This document shows positions 41,694-50,772 of a DNA stretch of 64,000 bases, piece after piece. The notes under the pieces were generated by a model that did not search any database, had not been told where the DNA came from, and was given only the letters and a program-made list of their open reading frames with translations. Each line of letters starts with the position of its first letter. Position 1 is the stretch's first letter. The stretch is from Lentisphaerales bacterium (GTDB lineage Bacteria; Verrucomicrobiota; Lentisphaeria; Lentisphaerales; Lentisphaeraceae): the NCBI GenBank assembly GCA_022446985.1, contig JAKVBD010000015.1:17909-81908 (forward strand). Direction: 5' to 3'. Both the position numbers and the translations under genes were made by a program.

Positions 41694-42290
41694 TTATCTT
41701 CTCAAAAGGTCATAAATTCTTGCTTGATGCATAAAAACAAATCCCAGGCGTCCTATCGTTATAAATTCACAGTCGCTTAAAACCTGCGATTGATTTGTCG
41801 TGAGAAGCTTTCCCGCAACAAGCGTGCCATTTGTTGATCCTAAGTCAGTAATATGATATTTATTATTTTCTAAACGTATGGCTGCGTGCTTTTTAGAAAT
41901 TGTAAAATCTGGAATGATTAGGTCATTGGGGATGACTCTGCCAATGGTAAATACATTGGGAGATGATGTCGCATCACGGTTTTTTCTAAGTGCATATATC
42001 GATTGATTAAAATTTTCATCGTCATTTAGACCGTGAAATGTTTCTTCTGGAGATTGTTGCTCTTCTTGTTTTCTGAGAGATTCACGGATTTCTTTTACGC
42101 TGAAAACCATGGTGTTTTTACTGTCGCCGACTTTTTGAAGTTGTCCTTCATAAAGTTTTCTTGAAACTAGTACTGGATGAGTCATGCTGGCAATAAATTT
42201 TTCTTTTGAAATGCCGTTTAAATAACTTATGAACTTTGTGTTATTTATGCGGCCAGTATTACCAACAAAATCAAGGATAGTTATGCTCAT
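41694..42290 (-). CDS. FHA-domain protein in flagellar operon
   Basis: A 198-residue protein. Residues about 110-198 are a forkhead-associated domain: FTIGRVIPNDLIIPDFTISK (Arg and Ser/His region), KKHAAIRLEN and DLGSTNGTLVAGK, with the phosphothreonine-binding GR, SxxH-like and STNG residues present. The N-terminal 100 residues are unknown, possibly for partner binding. FHA domains read phosphothreonine made by Hanks-type kinases; no active kinase is visible in the window. It overlaps the 94-aa upstream gene by four bases. Confidence 0.8.
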   Translation of the reverse strand: MSITILDFVGNTGRINNTKFISYLNGISKEKFIASMTHPVLVSRKLYEGQLQKVGDSKNTMVFSVKEIRESLRKQEEQQSPEETFHGLNDDENFNQSIYALRKNRDATSSPNVFTIGRVIPNDLIIPDFTISKKHAAIRLENNKYHITDLGSTNGTLVAGKLLTTNQSQVLSDCEFITIGRLGFVFMHQARIYDLLRR

Positions 42291-42571
42291 TCTCGATCCT
42301 GATTCCTATTAAATTCTTCTTTTAGACGCCGTTGTTTTTCGATTTCTTTTTCCGCCTCTGGAGATAGATTCAGCTTAACTGACTTTTCTTCATTATAGAC
42401 ATTCTTTTTTTGAGATGCATCGGTGTCTTTTTTTTTCTTACGTGATCGTCCAAAAAAATTAAAGCGATAGCCTTCGCTATCTTCGATATTATCTGTTTGA
42501 GCGAGTGGTTTTTCGTCTTTGTCGTTTGGCGGTTTGTCGGGAATATGGCCAGGACTTACAGGTTCCAGCAT
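42287..42571 (-). CDS. Small charged protein of unknown function in flagellar operon
   Basis: 94 residues, no recognised domain. Pro/Asp-rich at the N-terminus (PGHIPDKPPNDKDEKP), Lys-rich in the middle (RSRKKKKDTDASQKK), and a Glu/Lys/Arg amphipathic helix at the C-terminus (PEAEKEIEKQRRLKEEF). Likely soluble and partly unstructured. It overlaps the FHA gene start (ATGA), so its product may act with the FHA protein. Confidence 0.55.
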   Translation of the reverse strand: MLEPVSPGHIPDKPPNDKDEKPLAQTDNIEDSEGYRFNFFGRSRKKKKDTDASQKKNVYNEEKSVKLNLSPEAEKEIEKQRRLKEEFNRNQDRE

Positions 42572-42592
42572 GGTCGCACCTCATACACTGCT

Positions 42593-43366
42593 TCATTCCA
42601 GTTTCATTATAGATCTCATTTTTACGAGGATTTCCTTATACATTTGAGAGACTCGTCCTTCACTAATATACATTACTTCTGCAATTTCTTTAACTTTTAG
42701 ATCTTTATAATGTCGAAGATAAAGTAATTGTTGGTCTCTTTCGGGTAAGAATTTAAAGGCTTCGCGCATGGATTCTATAGAGAGTTGTTTATCGGCTTTT
42801 TCCCATGGAGAATTATTTTTTGTGTCTTCAATAACTTCGGCATAGGCTACGCCCTGAGTGTTTTTAGAATCGAGACTTAAGGCATTGCTAGCCATGCCAA
42901 TGCATTCTGAAACTTCGTTTTCGGATAAGCCGACTTTTTGAGAGATTTCAGGCATTGTTGGACAACGACCAAGGTCTACACTCATTTGGTGTATATTTTG
43001 ACAGATATTTTTATATGTTTTGCGCTGATTGCGGGTTAAGTGATCCTGTTTGCGAAGCTCGTCAAGTAGGGCTCCTTTTATACGTAAGTTTGCAAAAGTC
43101 GAGAATTTAAATCCTTTAGAAGGGTCGAAGTTTAGAGCAGCATTATGCAGGCCTATGACTCCCGCACCAATAAGATCATCAGCTTCCATGTTTTGGTGAA
43201 CGCGAATAGAAAGTCTCTCAACTTCTTTAAAAACGAGAGGGAGGTACTTCTCGACGATTTTTTCGTGAAGCTCTTTGGAACGATTAATCAGATAAGCTTC
43301 CCAAAGCTGCTTTTCATCGCTGTAATCAATTTTCTTATTTTTCTTATATGCTTTAAGACTATTCAT
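42593..43366 (-). CDS. fliA: Flagellar sigma factor sigma-28 (FliA/WhiG type)
   Basis: A 257-residue group 3 sigma factor. Region 2 reads VEKYLPLVFKEVERLSIR, ADDLIGAGVIGLHNAALNFD, then FKFSTFANLRIKGALLDELR. Region 3 follows (RCPTMPEISQKVGLSENEV), then region 4 (FLPERDQQLLYLRHYKDLKV, then AEVMYISEGRVSQMYKEI). In other bacteria it transcribes late flagellar genes. The anti-sigma FlgM is not in this window. It lies between two small unknown genes of the operon. Confidence 0.93.
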   Translation of the reverse strand: MNSLKAYKKNKKIDYSDEKQLWEAYLINRSKELHEKIVEKYLPLVFKEVERLSIRVHQNMEADDLIGAGVIGLHNAALNFDPSKGFKFSTFANLRIKGALLDELRKQDHLTRNQRKTYKNICQNIHQMSVDLGRCPTMPEISQKVGLSENEVSECIGMASNALSLDSKNTQGVAYAEVIEDTKNNSPWEKADKQLSIESMREAFKFLPERDQQLLYLRHYKDLKVKEIAEVMYISEGRVSQMYKEILVKMRSIMKLE

Positions 43367-43368
43367 TA

Positions 43369-43701
43369 TTAGCTTAATTGGTCAAATTTTTCATTTAGTT
43401 GCCCTTCAAGAGATTCTCGTTTTTCTTTCAGTTCTTGAAGCCTTTTCTTTGCTTCTTCCCTTTTTCGCTTTTTCTCTTCAGCTTCGGCTTCTTTTTTCAT
43501 CTGAACAAGGTATGTCGTCAGTATGTTTCCTATACCATTGAAGCAGAGCAGTAGGAGTAAGGATGAAACCACGAGTATGATTAAGGCCATATAGGAAGAG
43601 TAGAGTAAACCGTGACCCCGTGAGATGTTCAAAAGCAGTACTATGATACTGATGATGAAGCCTCCGGCGGCTGAGATTTTTTTTACTTCATTCCAAAACA
43701 T
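43369..43701 (-). CDS. Small membrane protein with C-terminal coiled coil
   Basis: 110 residues: two helices (AGGFIISIIVLLLNIS and ALIILVVSSLLLLLCF), then a highly charged coiled coil (EAEAEEKKRKREEAKKRL, LKEKRESLEGQLNEKF). No family recognised. It lies between flhG and fliA, three bases from fliA and eight from flhG, so it is co-expressed with the FlhF/FlhG placement system; a polar or flagellar-membrane role is inferred from position only. Confidence 0.6.
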   Translation of the reverse strand: MFWNEVKKISAAGGFIISIIVLLLNISRGHGLLYSSYMALIILVVSSLLLLLCFNGIGNILTTYLVQMKKEAEAEEKKRKREEAKKRLQELKEKRESLEGQLNEKFDQLS

Positions 43702-43708
43702 AATTGAC

Positions 43709-44599
43709 CTAGATATTCATAATTCCTTTTAAAATTGCCTCTGCGTTAAAGTCATTTATGTTGACTGCCGGGTCACCCATGATTCTACCGGCTATCTGCT
43801 TTAATCTTGTCGCAACTTCTCCTTTTGAATCGAGGGCAAAAAGTGGCTTCCTGTTCAGAACAGCCTTGTGAACTAAAGGCGAATAAGGGATGATTCCTAA
43901 AAGGTTGACTGGACTGTATAAATAGTTTTGTGAAATCTTTGTCAGGTTTTTGAAAACTTTATGTCCTTGCTCATCTGAGCGAACCATGTTTAAGACAACG
44001 CTTATATTTTCTGAAAGCTTGTCTTGTCTGGCGACTTTCATGAGGGCGTAGGCGTCCATAATGGACGTTGGTTCCATAGTCATGACAATCAGAGTTTGAG
44101 GCGCCGCGGCAATAAATGATGTTACGCTCTTGTTTATTCCTGCTCCACAGTCAAACATAAGTATGTCATAGTCGGCGGCATAGGCCATAAGTTCTTGGAC
44201 TACATTTGTTAATCTGGCTGAGCCTATATTTAACATATCTCTTTCGCCTGAGCTGGCAGGCAGGAAATCGACGCCGAACTCTGTCTTACAGACTATGTCT
44301 TTTATGGGGGTCCCATGAAAGATTGCATCGTGTAGCGTATGTTCCGGGTTTTTACCCATGAGTATATCGACATTTGCCAAGCCCAGATCGGCATCTATCA
44401 GTAAAACTTTATTGCCAAGACTGGCTAGAGCCATGGCTGTATTGACACTGACAAAAGTCTTGCCAACACCACCTTTACCGCTGGCTATTGCGATACACCG
44501 GAGGGCTTTTTTGTTTTTTAAATGCCCAGGTGAGGATGCGGCCGCATTTCTGAGTCCATCCGCCTGATTTTTTGGTGCCAGCATTTTATTTCTCTCCAT
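43709..44599 (-). CDS. flhG: FlhG (MinD/YlxH family flagellar number regulator)
   Basis: A 296-residue ParA/MinD-type ATPase. The deviant Walker A is ASGKGGVGKTF with the signature lysine, and Walker A' reads LLIDADLGLANVDILMG. DFLPASSGERDML and MTMEPTSIMDAYALMK follow FlhG. FlhG limits flagellar number and activates the GTPase of FlhF; the N-terminal segment before ASGKGG (about 40 residues) is where the activator helix lies. It directly follows flhF. The C-terminus may carry the membrane-targeting sequence. Confidence 0.93.
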   Translation of the reverse strand: MERNKMLAPKNQADGLRNAAASSPGHLKNKKALRCIAIASGKGGVGKTFVSVNTAMALASLGNKVLLIDADLGLANVDILMGKNPEHTLHDAIFHGTPIKDIVCKTEFGVDFLPASSGERDMLNIGSARLTNVVQELMAYAADYDILMFDCGAGINKSVTSFIAAAPQTLIVMTMEPTSIMDAYALMKVARQDKLSENISVVLNMVRSDEQGHKVFKNLTKISQNYLYSPVNLLGIIPYSPLVHKAVLNRKPLFALDSKGEVATRLKQIAGRIMGDPAVNINDFNAEAILKGIMNI

Positions 44600-44615
44600 T
44601 AGTCAAAAATTTATA

Positions 44616-45719
44616 TTACCCATTATCTGGTATTAACATCGCAGTAATCAGGCCTGATGATGCGGGTTTTATGTCTTCTGGAACTCTTTGTCCATTTGTT
44701 ACGTAGACTACAGGGATATCGGCAAGTTCAAATAATGTGGAAATGCCGTCATAGCATGAAGTTTCATCTTTTTTTGTAAGGATGATACAGCTTGGATCTA
44801 GGCAACTAAAACTGTTGAAAATCGATACAGCGTCTTGCTTACGGAGCCCGGCAGGGACGGTCAAAACAACATTTATTTCTGGAACTGAACTAAAAACTTG
44901 CTGAATGGCTTCAATGCCTTCCAGATCGTGAGGACCTCTTCCTTGGCTGTCAATTAAGATCACATCTTTATCTTGAAAGGCATCGATTTGTTTTTTCATT
45001 TCTTTTTCGGTAAAGACAACTGATAACTCGACGCCTAGTAGATTAGCATATTCTCGAAGTTGATCTACTGCAGCAACTCTGAAGGTATCGATAGTGATGA
45101 GTCCGACATTTAGTTTATTTTTTAGAACTGCTTGAGCACAGAGTTTTGCAAGTGTTGTTGTTTTACCAACTCCAGTGGGGCCAGCCAGTGCATAAATATC
45201 CGGTGCTGTACCAGTTGTCGGACGAAAGTAAATGCCACCTGCAGTCAAAAGGGATTCACTGAGTGCTTTGCGGTAATCTTCGACTTCAGGGTTATTGATT
45301 TTTCTTAGTCGACTCAAAACTTTTTTATGCCAACCTTCATGGATGAATTGCAGTTCATCAGGACTGTCACTTTGAGTTTTTATTTGCTTTTCTTTATTGA
45401 CTAGGTCTTCAAATCTGGAGTCCAGTGCGGCAAGTTTGTCATCCAGCATTTTCATAGAGCGCCGTATTCCCATGTACTGCGATTTCTGACTGTTGAGGAT
45501 TTCTTCCGTGGGAATGTTTGTTCCGCTGTTTGCAGAACCTTCTTTGAGTGGCTCTTCAACTGCAGCGATCACTTCGTATTGACCGCCTTTAAGTTTTCCA
45601 ACCAATCCTGCATCATTGATTTTTTGGTTGTGGATAATAACTGCAGCACTACCCATTTCTTTAACAACAGTTTCGCGTAGAGCCTCAAGAGTTTTACCTC
45701 TATATCTTCTAATCATCAT
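44616..45719 (-). CDS. flhF: FlhF (SRP-type GTPase, flagellar placement)
   Basis: A 367-residue protein with a B-domain-like N-terminus (MIRRYRGKTLEALRETVVKE, MGSAAVIIHNQKI), a charged helix, and a C-terminal SRP GTPase G domain: ALAGPTGVGKTTTLAKL, TIDTFRVAAVDQLREYA, VILIDSQGRGPHD, LTKKDETS. FlhF marks the flagellar site, often polar, and recruits the export gate; FlhG turns it off. Its start overlaps the flhA stop by four bases (ATGATG start; the second Met is equally possible). Confidence 0.95.
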   Translation of the reverse strand: MMIRRYRGKTLEALRETVVKEMGSAAVIIHNQKINDAGLVGKLKGGQYEVIAAVEEPLKEGSANSGTNIPTEEILNSQKSQYMGIRRSMKMLDDKLAALDSRFEDLVNKEKQIKTQSDSPDELQFIHEGWHKKVLSRLRKINNPEVEDYRKALSESLLTAGGIYFRPTTGTAPDIYALAGPTGVGKTTTLAKLCAQAVLKNKLNVGLITIDTFRVAAVDQLREYANLLGVELSVVFTEKEMKKQIDAFQDKDVILIDSQGRGPHDLEGIEAIQQVFSSVPEINVVLTVPAGLRKQDAVSIFNSFSCLDPSCIILTKKDETSCYDGISTLFELADIPVVYVTNGQRVPEDIKPASSGLITAMLIPDNG

Positions 45720-47836
45720 GCGGCAATACCTCCTTTAGGTGGTGTTACGGATGCGACGATCTCAACAGGGAGATCGTCCGAAATTTCAGAGTACGACAAT
45801 ACCGAAAGTTCAGGTACTTTGCGGCTGGTTAATTGACTTATGTGGTAGCGAATGATTGGCGATACCAGTAAGGCAATTTCTGTGTCGTAAGATTCTTTAA
45901 GGTTTTCAAAAATTTCACAGATTTGCTGTATGATTGCATTAGCAGTTTCCGGCGGCATACTCATGATTCCCATGCCCTGGTTGCCTTCGATACTTTCGCC
46001 GATCATGTTTTCTAGCTCTGGCTGAAGTGTTATGGCATAAAGAGTATTATTCTCAGAGAGTAATTGTCCTGTTATGTGGCCTTTAAGGGCCTGGCGACAA
46101 AATTCTGCTAGAACCACTGGGTCTTTAGTTTGATCAGCATAGTCAGACATAGTTTCGAGGATGACCGGCATATCGTGGACAGGAACTTTTTCTGTTAATA
46201 GACTTTGCAGAACGCGGTGAATTACACCCAGGTTAATTCTGTCTGGAATAAGCTCTTCAACTACTGCAGGACTAGTTTCTTTGATGGCATCCAGTAAGGT
46301 GCTGGTATCTTGTCTAGAAAGGAGATCTGCAGCATAATCACGTACTAGTTTTGTGATATGAGTAGTTATAACACTTGCTGCATCAACTACAGTGTAGCCT
46401 GAAGTTTCGGCGGCTTCTACACGCTTAGGATTAATCCAGACTGCATCGAATCCGAAGGCTGGGTCTTTGGTGCGTATGCCTTCGATTTGTTCGATTATGT
46501 CACCAGGATCAATTGCCATGTGCGAGCCGACATGAACACTTCCCCTGGCTCGTTCAAGACCACGGATGAGAAGACGGTATTCATTGTTACCAAGTTCTAT
46601 GTTGTCATTGACTGAAATTGGTGGAATTCTGAACCCAAGTTCATCGTAAACCTGTTGACGGATATTGCCGATTCTTTCAATCAGGTCACCATCTTGGGCT
46701 GCATCGACTAAAGGAACCAGGCTGAAGCCTATTTCGAGAGCCATAGGACTGACTGGCTTCACATAGGTATTATCGTTATTTTGTGCACCTGGCAGAGCTG
46801 GTGGCATACTGGCCGGATTGTTGTCTTCGATAGCTTTAGCAGCATTCTCCTGCTGAATTGTTTTTTCATGTGCTTGATGTTCTTTATTTGATGCGACTTT
46901 ACCTGCTATACTAGATGCTATAGCGAGTGTTGCAAATGGAATAAATGGCAAGCCTGGTAAGATAGCAATCGAGCCGAGGACTGCTGCACAGACATAAAGA
47001 GGTGCAGGGTGAGAGAAGAGTTCATTAGTGATTTGGGAACCTAAGCCGCCTTTGTCATTTGCTCTGGTAACCAAGATACCGGCAGCCATAGAGACTACCA
47101 GAGAAGGGATTTGACTGACAAGTCCGTCACCAATGGTAAGGATGGTATAGCTTTTTAAAGCTTCGCTGATTTGCATACCTCTTTGTAAAGTACCAATCAG
47201 AATACCACCGACAATATTTATTGAAGTGATAATTAAACCGGCGACAACATCACCTTTAACGAATTTATTGGCACCGTCCATGGAGCCATAGAAAGCTGCT
47301 TCGTCATTTAAGGCGTCACGTTTTGCTTGAGCTTCAGATTCGTCGATTATACCAGCATTTAAGTCTGCATCGATACTCATCTGTTTACCAGGCATGGCAT
47401 CTAGGGTAAATCTTGCAGAAACCTCAGCGATACGTCCAGAACCGGCCGTGATTACTTTAAACTGAATCATGACAAGAATCAGGAAGATAACTGTACCGAC
47501 AATGTAGTTTCCTTGAATCACAAAGTTACCGAATGTATCAATGACCTGACCAGCGCTACCGTCTAAAAGTATGAGCTTTGTCGATGAGACATTCAGCCCC
47601 AGTCGAAATAAGGTCATTACCAGCAAAATGGCTGGGAATGAAGAGAGTTTAAGTGGAGAGTCAACATAAATTGTTAGAAGTAGGATGAGGAAACCACTTG
47701 ATATACTAACTACCAATAATAAGTCGAGAATCATTGGCGGCAGTTTGAAGATGAGTAGGAACAGGATCATACTCAGGAGTATGGCAAAACCTGCATCGGT
47801 TCTGTTGAATTTTTTGGGTGGAGCTAATTCACTCAT
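45716..47836 (-). CDS. flhA: Flagellar export gate protein FlhA
   Basis: A 706-residue export gate subunit. About eight N-terminal helices (ILLSMILFLLIFKLPPMILD and similar) are followed by the FHIPEP signature region (SARFTLDAMPGKQMSIDADL) and a large cytoplasmic domain (IPPISVNDNIELGNNEYRLL, GVIHRVLQSLLTEKVPVHDM, EVVASVTPPKGG) that binds chaperone-substrate complexes. FlhA forms a nonameric ring and couples proton flow to export. It overlaps flhB by four bases and flhF by four, so the reading order is tightly coupled. Confidence 0.97.
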   Translation of the reverse strand: MSELAPPKKFNRTDAGFAILLSMILFLLIFKLPPMILDLLLVVSISSGFLILLLTIYVDSPLKLSSFPAILLVMTLFRLGLNVSSTKLILLDGSAGQVIDTFGNFVIQGNYIVGTVIFLILVMIQFKVITAGSGRIAEVSARFTLDAMPGKQMSIDADLNAGIIDESEAQAKRDALNDEAAFYGSMDGANKFVKGDVVAGLIITSINIVGGILIGTLQRGMQISEALKSYTILTIGDGLVSQIPSLVVSMAAGILVTRANDKGGLGSQITNELFSHPAPLYVCAAVLGSIAILPGLPFIPFATLAIASSIAGKVASNKEHQAHEKTIQQENAAKAIEDNNPASMPPALPGAQNNDNTYVKPVSPMALEIGFSLVPLVDAAQDGDLIERIGNIRQQVYDELGFRIPPISVNDNIELGNNEYRLLIRGLERARGSVHVGSHMAIDPGDIIEQIEGIRTKDPAFGFDAVWINPKRVEAAETSGYTVVDAASVITTHITKLVRDYAADLLSRQDTSTLLDAIKETSPAVVEELIPDRINLGVIHRVLQSLLTEKVPVHDMPVILETMSDYADQTKDPVVLAEFCRQALKGHITGQLLSENNTLYAITLQPELENMIGESIEGNQGMGIMSMPPETANAIIQQICEIFENLKESYDTEIALLVSPIIRYHISQLTSRKVPELSVLSYSEISDDLPVEIVASVTPPKGGIAA

Positions 47837-48903
47837 GAATTAATTCTCTTCTTTTTACGTTTGAAAATTTTGGCGAGTATGACTGCTATTGCAGAGAAAA
47901 ATTTGGCATCTATAAAAGCTCCGCTTTCAGTACTGCGGTATAGACTTCTTGCGAGTGGAGGAGCTTCAATGACCGGGATGTCGTTATCTTTCGCAATTTG
48001 TCTTATGCGCAATGCTTTTTTACGAAGACCTTTAGCGAGAACCTTTGGTGCCGGCATTCCATCTTTATAGCTGATTGCCACTGCAACGTGGGTTGGGTTA
48101 GTGATGACGGCATCGGCATTTTTTACATTTCCCATAATATTTTTTACTGCCATTTCACGCATTTTAGCTCGGATCTTGGCTTTTACTTTTGGGTCACCAT
48201 CAGCATTTTTTCTTTCATCTTTCACTTCCTCTTTTGTCATCATCAGTTTTTCTTTGTGGGATTTTCTTTTCCACAGAACATCGATAATACTCAAGATGGT
48301 GAAGATAGATAAAACCATTAAGCACAGCTTCGTTGTCAATTTGAGCATGATTATCGTTCCATTGTAGGCAGAGACTGAAGCAATCGACATAATCTCGGGC
48401 ATATCGCCTTTGATGATGTAGTAGCAGATCCATGAGATAATGATGACCTTGGCCATAGTTAAACCAAATTTAAATATTTTTTGTTTATCTGGTAGTAGTT
48501 GTTTAAGACCGTTTGCAGGGTTGAGACTGTCGACCTTCCAGGTTAGGGGTTTAGTATTGAAAAAAGCTCCGACTTGTACTCGAATGCTGACGAACGAGGT
48601 AAGAGCAATAAAGAAAATCACAAAGAAAAAGCTCTTGGCGAAAAGCTCTAAGCCTTCAATGATACCGGCTTGAAGGTTTTCAGGAGTCCAATTTGAAATG
48701 TGACTCAAGGAGAAGCTGAAAAGAAAAACATCTCTGAATGCTTCCATGAATTGTGGTGTGAGAAAAATCAACATAATAGTTGTTGTCATGAGAGCAGAAA
48801 CAGAAGTGATGTCTTGTGAAACCGGAATGTCCCCGTCGTTACGCGCTTCATTAAGTCGCTTATCCGTAGGGTCTTCGGTTTTACTTGGGTCTGGATTTGC
48901 CAA
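47833..48903 (-). CDS. flhB: Flagellar export switch protein FlhB
   Basis: About 356 residues. The cytoplasmic autocleavage motif NPTH (residues about 269-272), which switches substrate specificity, is present in ITNPTHVAVAISY. Four N-terminal helices precede it. The N-terminus SKTEDPTDKRLNEARNDGDI is the family's entry pattern. No ATG is available: I chose TTG 48903 (giving MANPDPSKTEDP), which has GAGAGA about nine bases upstream and fits the family length; TTG 48945 would add 14 unlikely residues. Confidence 0.93.
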   Translation of the reverse strand: MANPDPSKTEDPTDKRLNEARNDGDIPVSQDITSVSALMTTTIMLIFLTPQFMEAFRDVFLFSFSLSHISNWTPENLQAGIIEGLELFAKSFFFVIFFIALTSFVSIRVQVGAFFNTKPLTWKVDSLNPANGLKQLLPDKQKIFKFGLTMAKVIIISWICYYIIKGDMPEIMSIASVSAYNGTIIMLKLTTKLCLMVLSIFTILSIIDVLWKRKSHKEKLMMTKEEVKDERKNADGDPKVKAKIRAKMREMAVKNIMGNVKNADAVITNPTHVAVAISYKDGMPAPKVLAKGLRKKALRIRQIAKDNDIPVIEAPPLARSLYRSTESGAFIDAKFFSAIAVILAKIFKRKKKRINS

Positions 48904-48967
48904 TTTTAAAGTCTCTCTATTTAACTCAAAAATTAACAGCCGCAAACTCCGTGCCTGTTTTTGTAAA

Positions 48968-49753
48968 TTAGAGCCCGAGAATGTTTCCTAGATGGTCGAT
49001 GATGTTGCCGCAGTATTCAACAAAATAGTTGTTAATTATTGGTATTAAAGATACCAGGAGCATGAGTCCGACTCCGAGACGAATGGGGAAAGAAAGCATT
49101 AAAACCTGGAAATCTTCTCCAAATCTTGAAATGATACCCATGGCGACATTGATCAAAAACATGATGGCAATGATGGGCAGAGAGAGTTGAAATGAGTAGT
49201 AAAAAATACTGCTACTTATGTCAACAATAGAGATCATATGACTTTCAGATAAGAAGAGGTGACCCGGTGGCATCGTTTTGAAAGATAAAGCAGCAATTTT
49301 TATGAAGCCGAGATGCATGTCTGTGATAATGAAGATCAGAACGAAGGCTTGCATGAGCATGACAGAGATGGAGGTGTTTTGGGATTCAGTATTTGGATCG
49401 AACTGCATAGACATGGAGTAGCCGACATTCATACTTATGAAAAAGCCGGCAAGGGCGGCAATTTCGAGCATAAGAAAGACTGCGAGACTGACTGTTAGGC
49501 CTAGTAAGAGGTCAATGAGGATTATCGTAAAGAGCCCCATGATACTCAGGTGATTGAGCAAAGCTTGAGCAGACCATGCATCAGGAAGTGAAGGCAGCAG
49601 TATGACTGTTATGGCCAAGAGAATCATGAGTTTCATCTTCATGGTTATGACACTGCCGCGAAATAGAGGAAAGCCCATGAAAATACCGGCTATGCGCGAA
49701 AAAACAGTCATGAACTGTACGGCATTTAAGGTGAATTCATATGAAAGGCTCAC
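48968..49753 (-). CDS. fliR: Flagellar export gate protein FliR
   Basis: A 261-residue hydrophobic protein with about six helices (FSRIAGIFMGFPLFRGSVI, MKLMILLAITVILL, ALAGFFISMNVGYSMSMQFD, PIIAIMFLINVAMGIISRFG, MLLVSLIPIINNYF). FliR joins FliP and FliQ to build the export pore. It overlaps fliQ by four bases and is separated from flhB by 64 bases if flhB starts at 48903. Confidence 0.95.
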   Translation of the reverse strand: MSLSYEFTLNAVQFMTVFSRIAGIFMGFPLFRGSVITMKMKLMILLAITVILLPSLPDAWSAQALLNHLSIMGLFTIILIDLLLGLTVSLAVFLMLEIAALAGFFISMNVGYSMSMQFDPNTESQNTSISVMLMQAFVLIFIITDMHLGFIKIAALSFKTMPPGHLFLSESHMISIVDISSSIFYYSFQLSLPIIAIMFLINVAMGIISRFGEDFQVLMLSFPIRLGVGLMLLVSLIPIINNYFVEYCGNIIDHLGNILGL

Positions 49754-50019
49754 TGTGTTGTTATACCCATATAATTAAAAATTAATTGGAAATAGGCTTT
49801 GATCTCAGTGATATACCAAGGAAGCAGAATGAGCATAAGTCCGCCAGTGACGGCCATTTTGGGAATAAAAGTCAGTGACTGATCTTTTAGTTGAGTAACA
49901 GTTTGGACAATTTGAGTCAAAAGCCCGACTACTACCAGGGATATTAATGGTGGTGCAGCGAGGAGCATCGTTGTCCGCAATGTTTGCTGCATGATTTCAA
50001 CTATGATACTTTCTGTCAT
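49750..50019 (-). CDS. fliQ: Flagellar export gate protein FliQ
   Basis: An 89-residue protein of two helices (MLLAAPPLISLVVVGLLTQI and MAVTGGLMLILLPWYIT) joined by the conserved cytoplasmic turn QTVTQLKDQSLTFIPK. FliQ forms the fourfold part of the FliPQR helical pore. Separated from fliP by three bases and overlapping fliR. Confidence 0.96.
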   Translation of the reverse strand: MTESIIVEIMQQTLRTTMLLAAPPLISLVVVGLLTQIVQTVTQLKDQSLTFIPKMAVTGGLMLILLPWYITEIKAYFQLIFNYMGITTQ

Positions 50020-50022
50020 GCC

Positions 50023-50772
50023 TTACCCAAAACTTGAAACGAGGCTGTATATAAGTAAGCCCCAGCCATCGACTAAGATAAATAGAAGAAGTTTAAAGGG
50101 CAGAGAGATCATGACTGGTGGGAGCATCATCATACCCATAGCCATGAGAAGTGTTGCGATCACAAGGTCAATAACTAAAAATGGCAGATAGATTAAAAAG
50201 CCCATTTGGAAAGCTGTTTTTAACTCACTGATCATAAAAGCAGGGATAATGATTCTCAATGAAAGCTCTTTTGCTGATTTCACAGGATCTTGACCAGCCA
50301 AATCCATAAACATAATCAAGTCGCTGTCTCTGGTTTGATTGAGCATGAAATCTTTTACATGGCCAATACCTTTTTCAATTGCTTCTTTTTCACTTAATTC
50401 TTCATTTGAGAAGGGTATTATGGCGTCATTGTAGACCTGATTGTAGACGGGGTACATGATGAATACACTGAGAAAGAGAGCCAGACTACTGACGATTTTG
50501 GGTGATGGAACAGACTGTGTGCCCATGGCTTGCTTTAGAAAGTTTAAGACTATGACAATACGTGTAAAGGAAGTCATCATCATTATTAAGGAAGGTACTA
50601 TACTGAGCATCGTCAGTAGTAAGAAGATATTTACGGCTTTGGAAAAGCTTTGCCCTTCCAGGCTGAACTTGATCCCTATGTCATTTTGACCGATTTCAGC
50701 TTGGCCAAACACTGCCGGGCAGAAAAAGGTGAGGGCAAAAAATAACAGAGCTGTTTTATTTCCCTTGATCAT
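50023..50772 (-). CDS. fliP: Flagellar export gate protein FliP
   Basis: A 249-residue protein with a signal peptide (TALLFFALTFFCPAVFG) and the FliP helices. Typical blocks: FSKAVNIFLLLTMLSIVPSL, MMTSFTRIVIVLNFLKQAMG, PAFMISELKTAFQMGFLIYL and PFLVIDLVIATLLMAMGMMM. FliP is a pentameric core of the export gate. It overlaps fliO by 17 bases. Confidence 0.97.
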   Translation of the reverse strand: MIKGNKTALLFFALTFFCPAVFGQAEIGQNDIGIKFSLEGQSFSKAVNIFLLLTMLSIVPSLIMMMTSFTRIVIVLNFLKQAMGTQSVPSPKIVSSLALFLSVFIMYPVYNQVYNDAIIPFSNEELSEKEAIEKGIGHVKDFMLNQTRDSDLIMFMDLAGQDPVKSAKELSLRIIIPAFMISELKTAFQMGFLIYLPFLVIDLVIATLLMAMGMMMLPPVMISLPFKLLLFILVDGWGLLIYSLVSSFG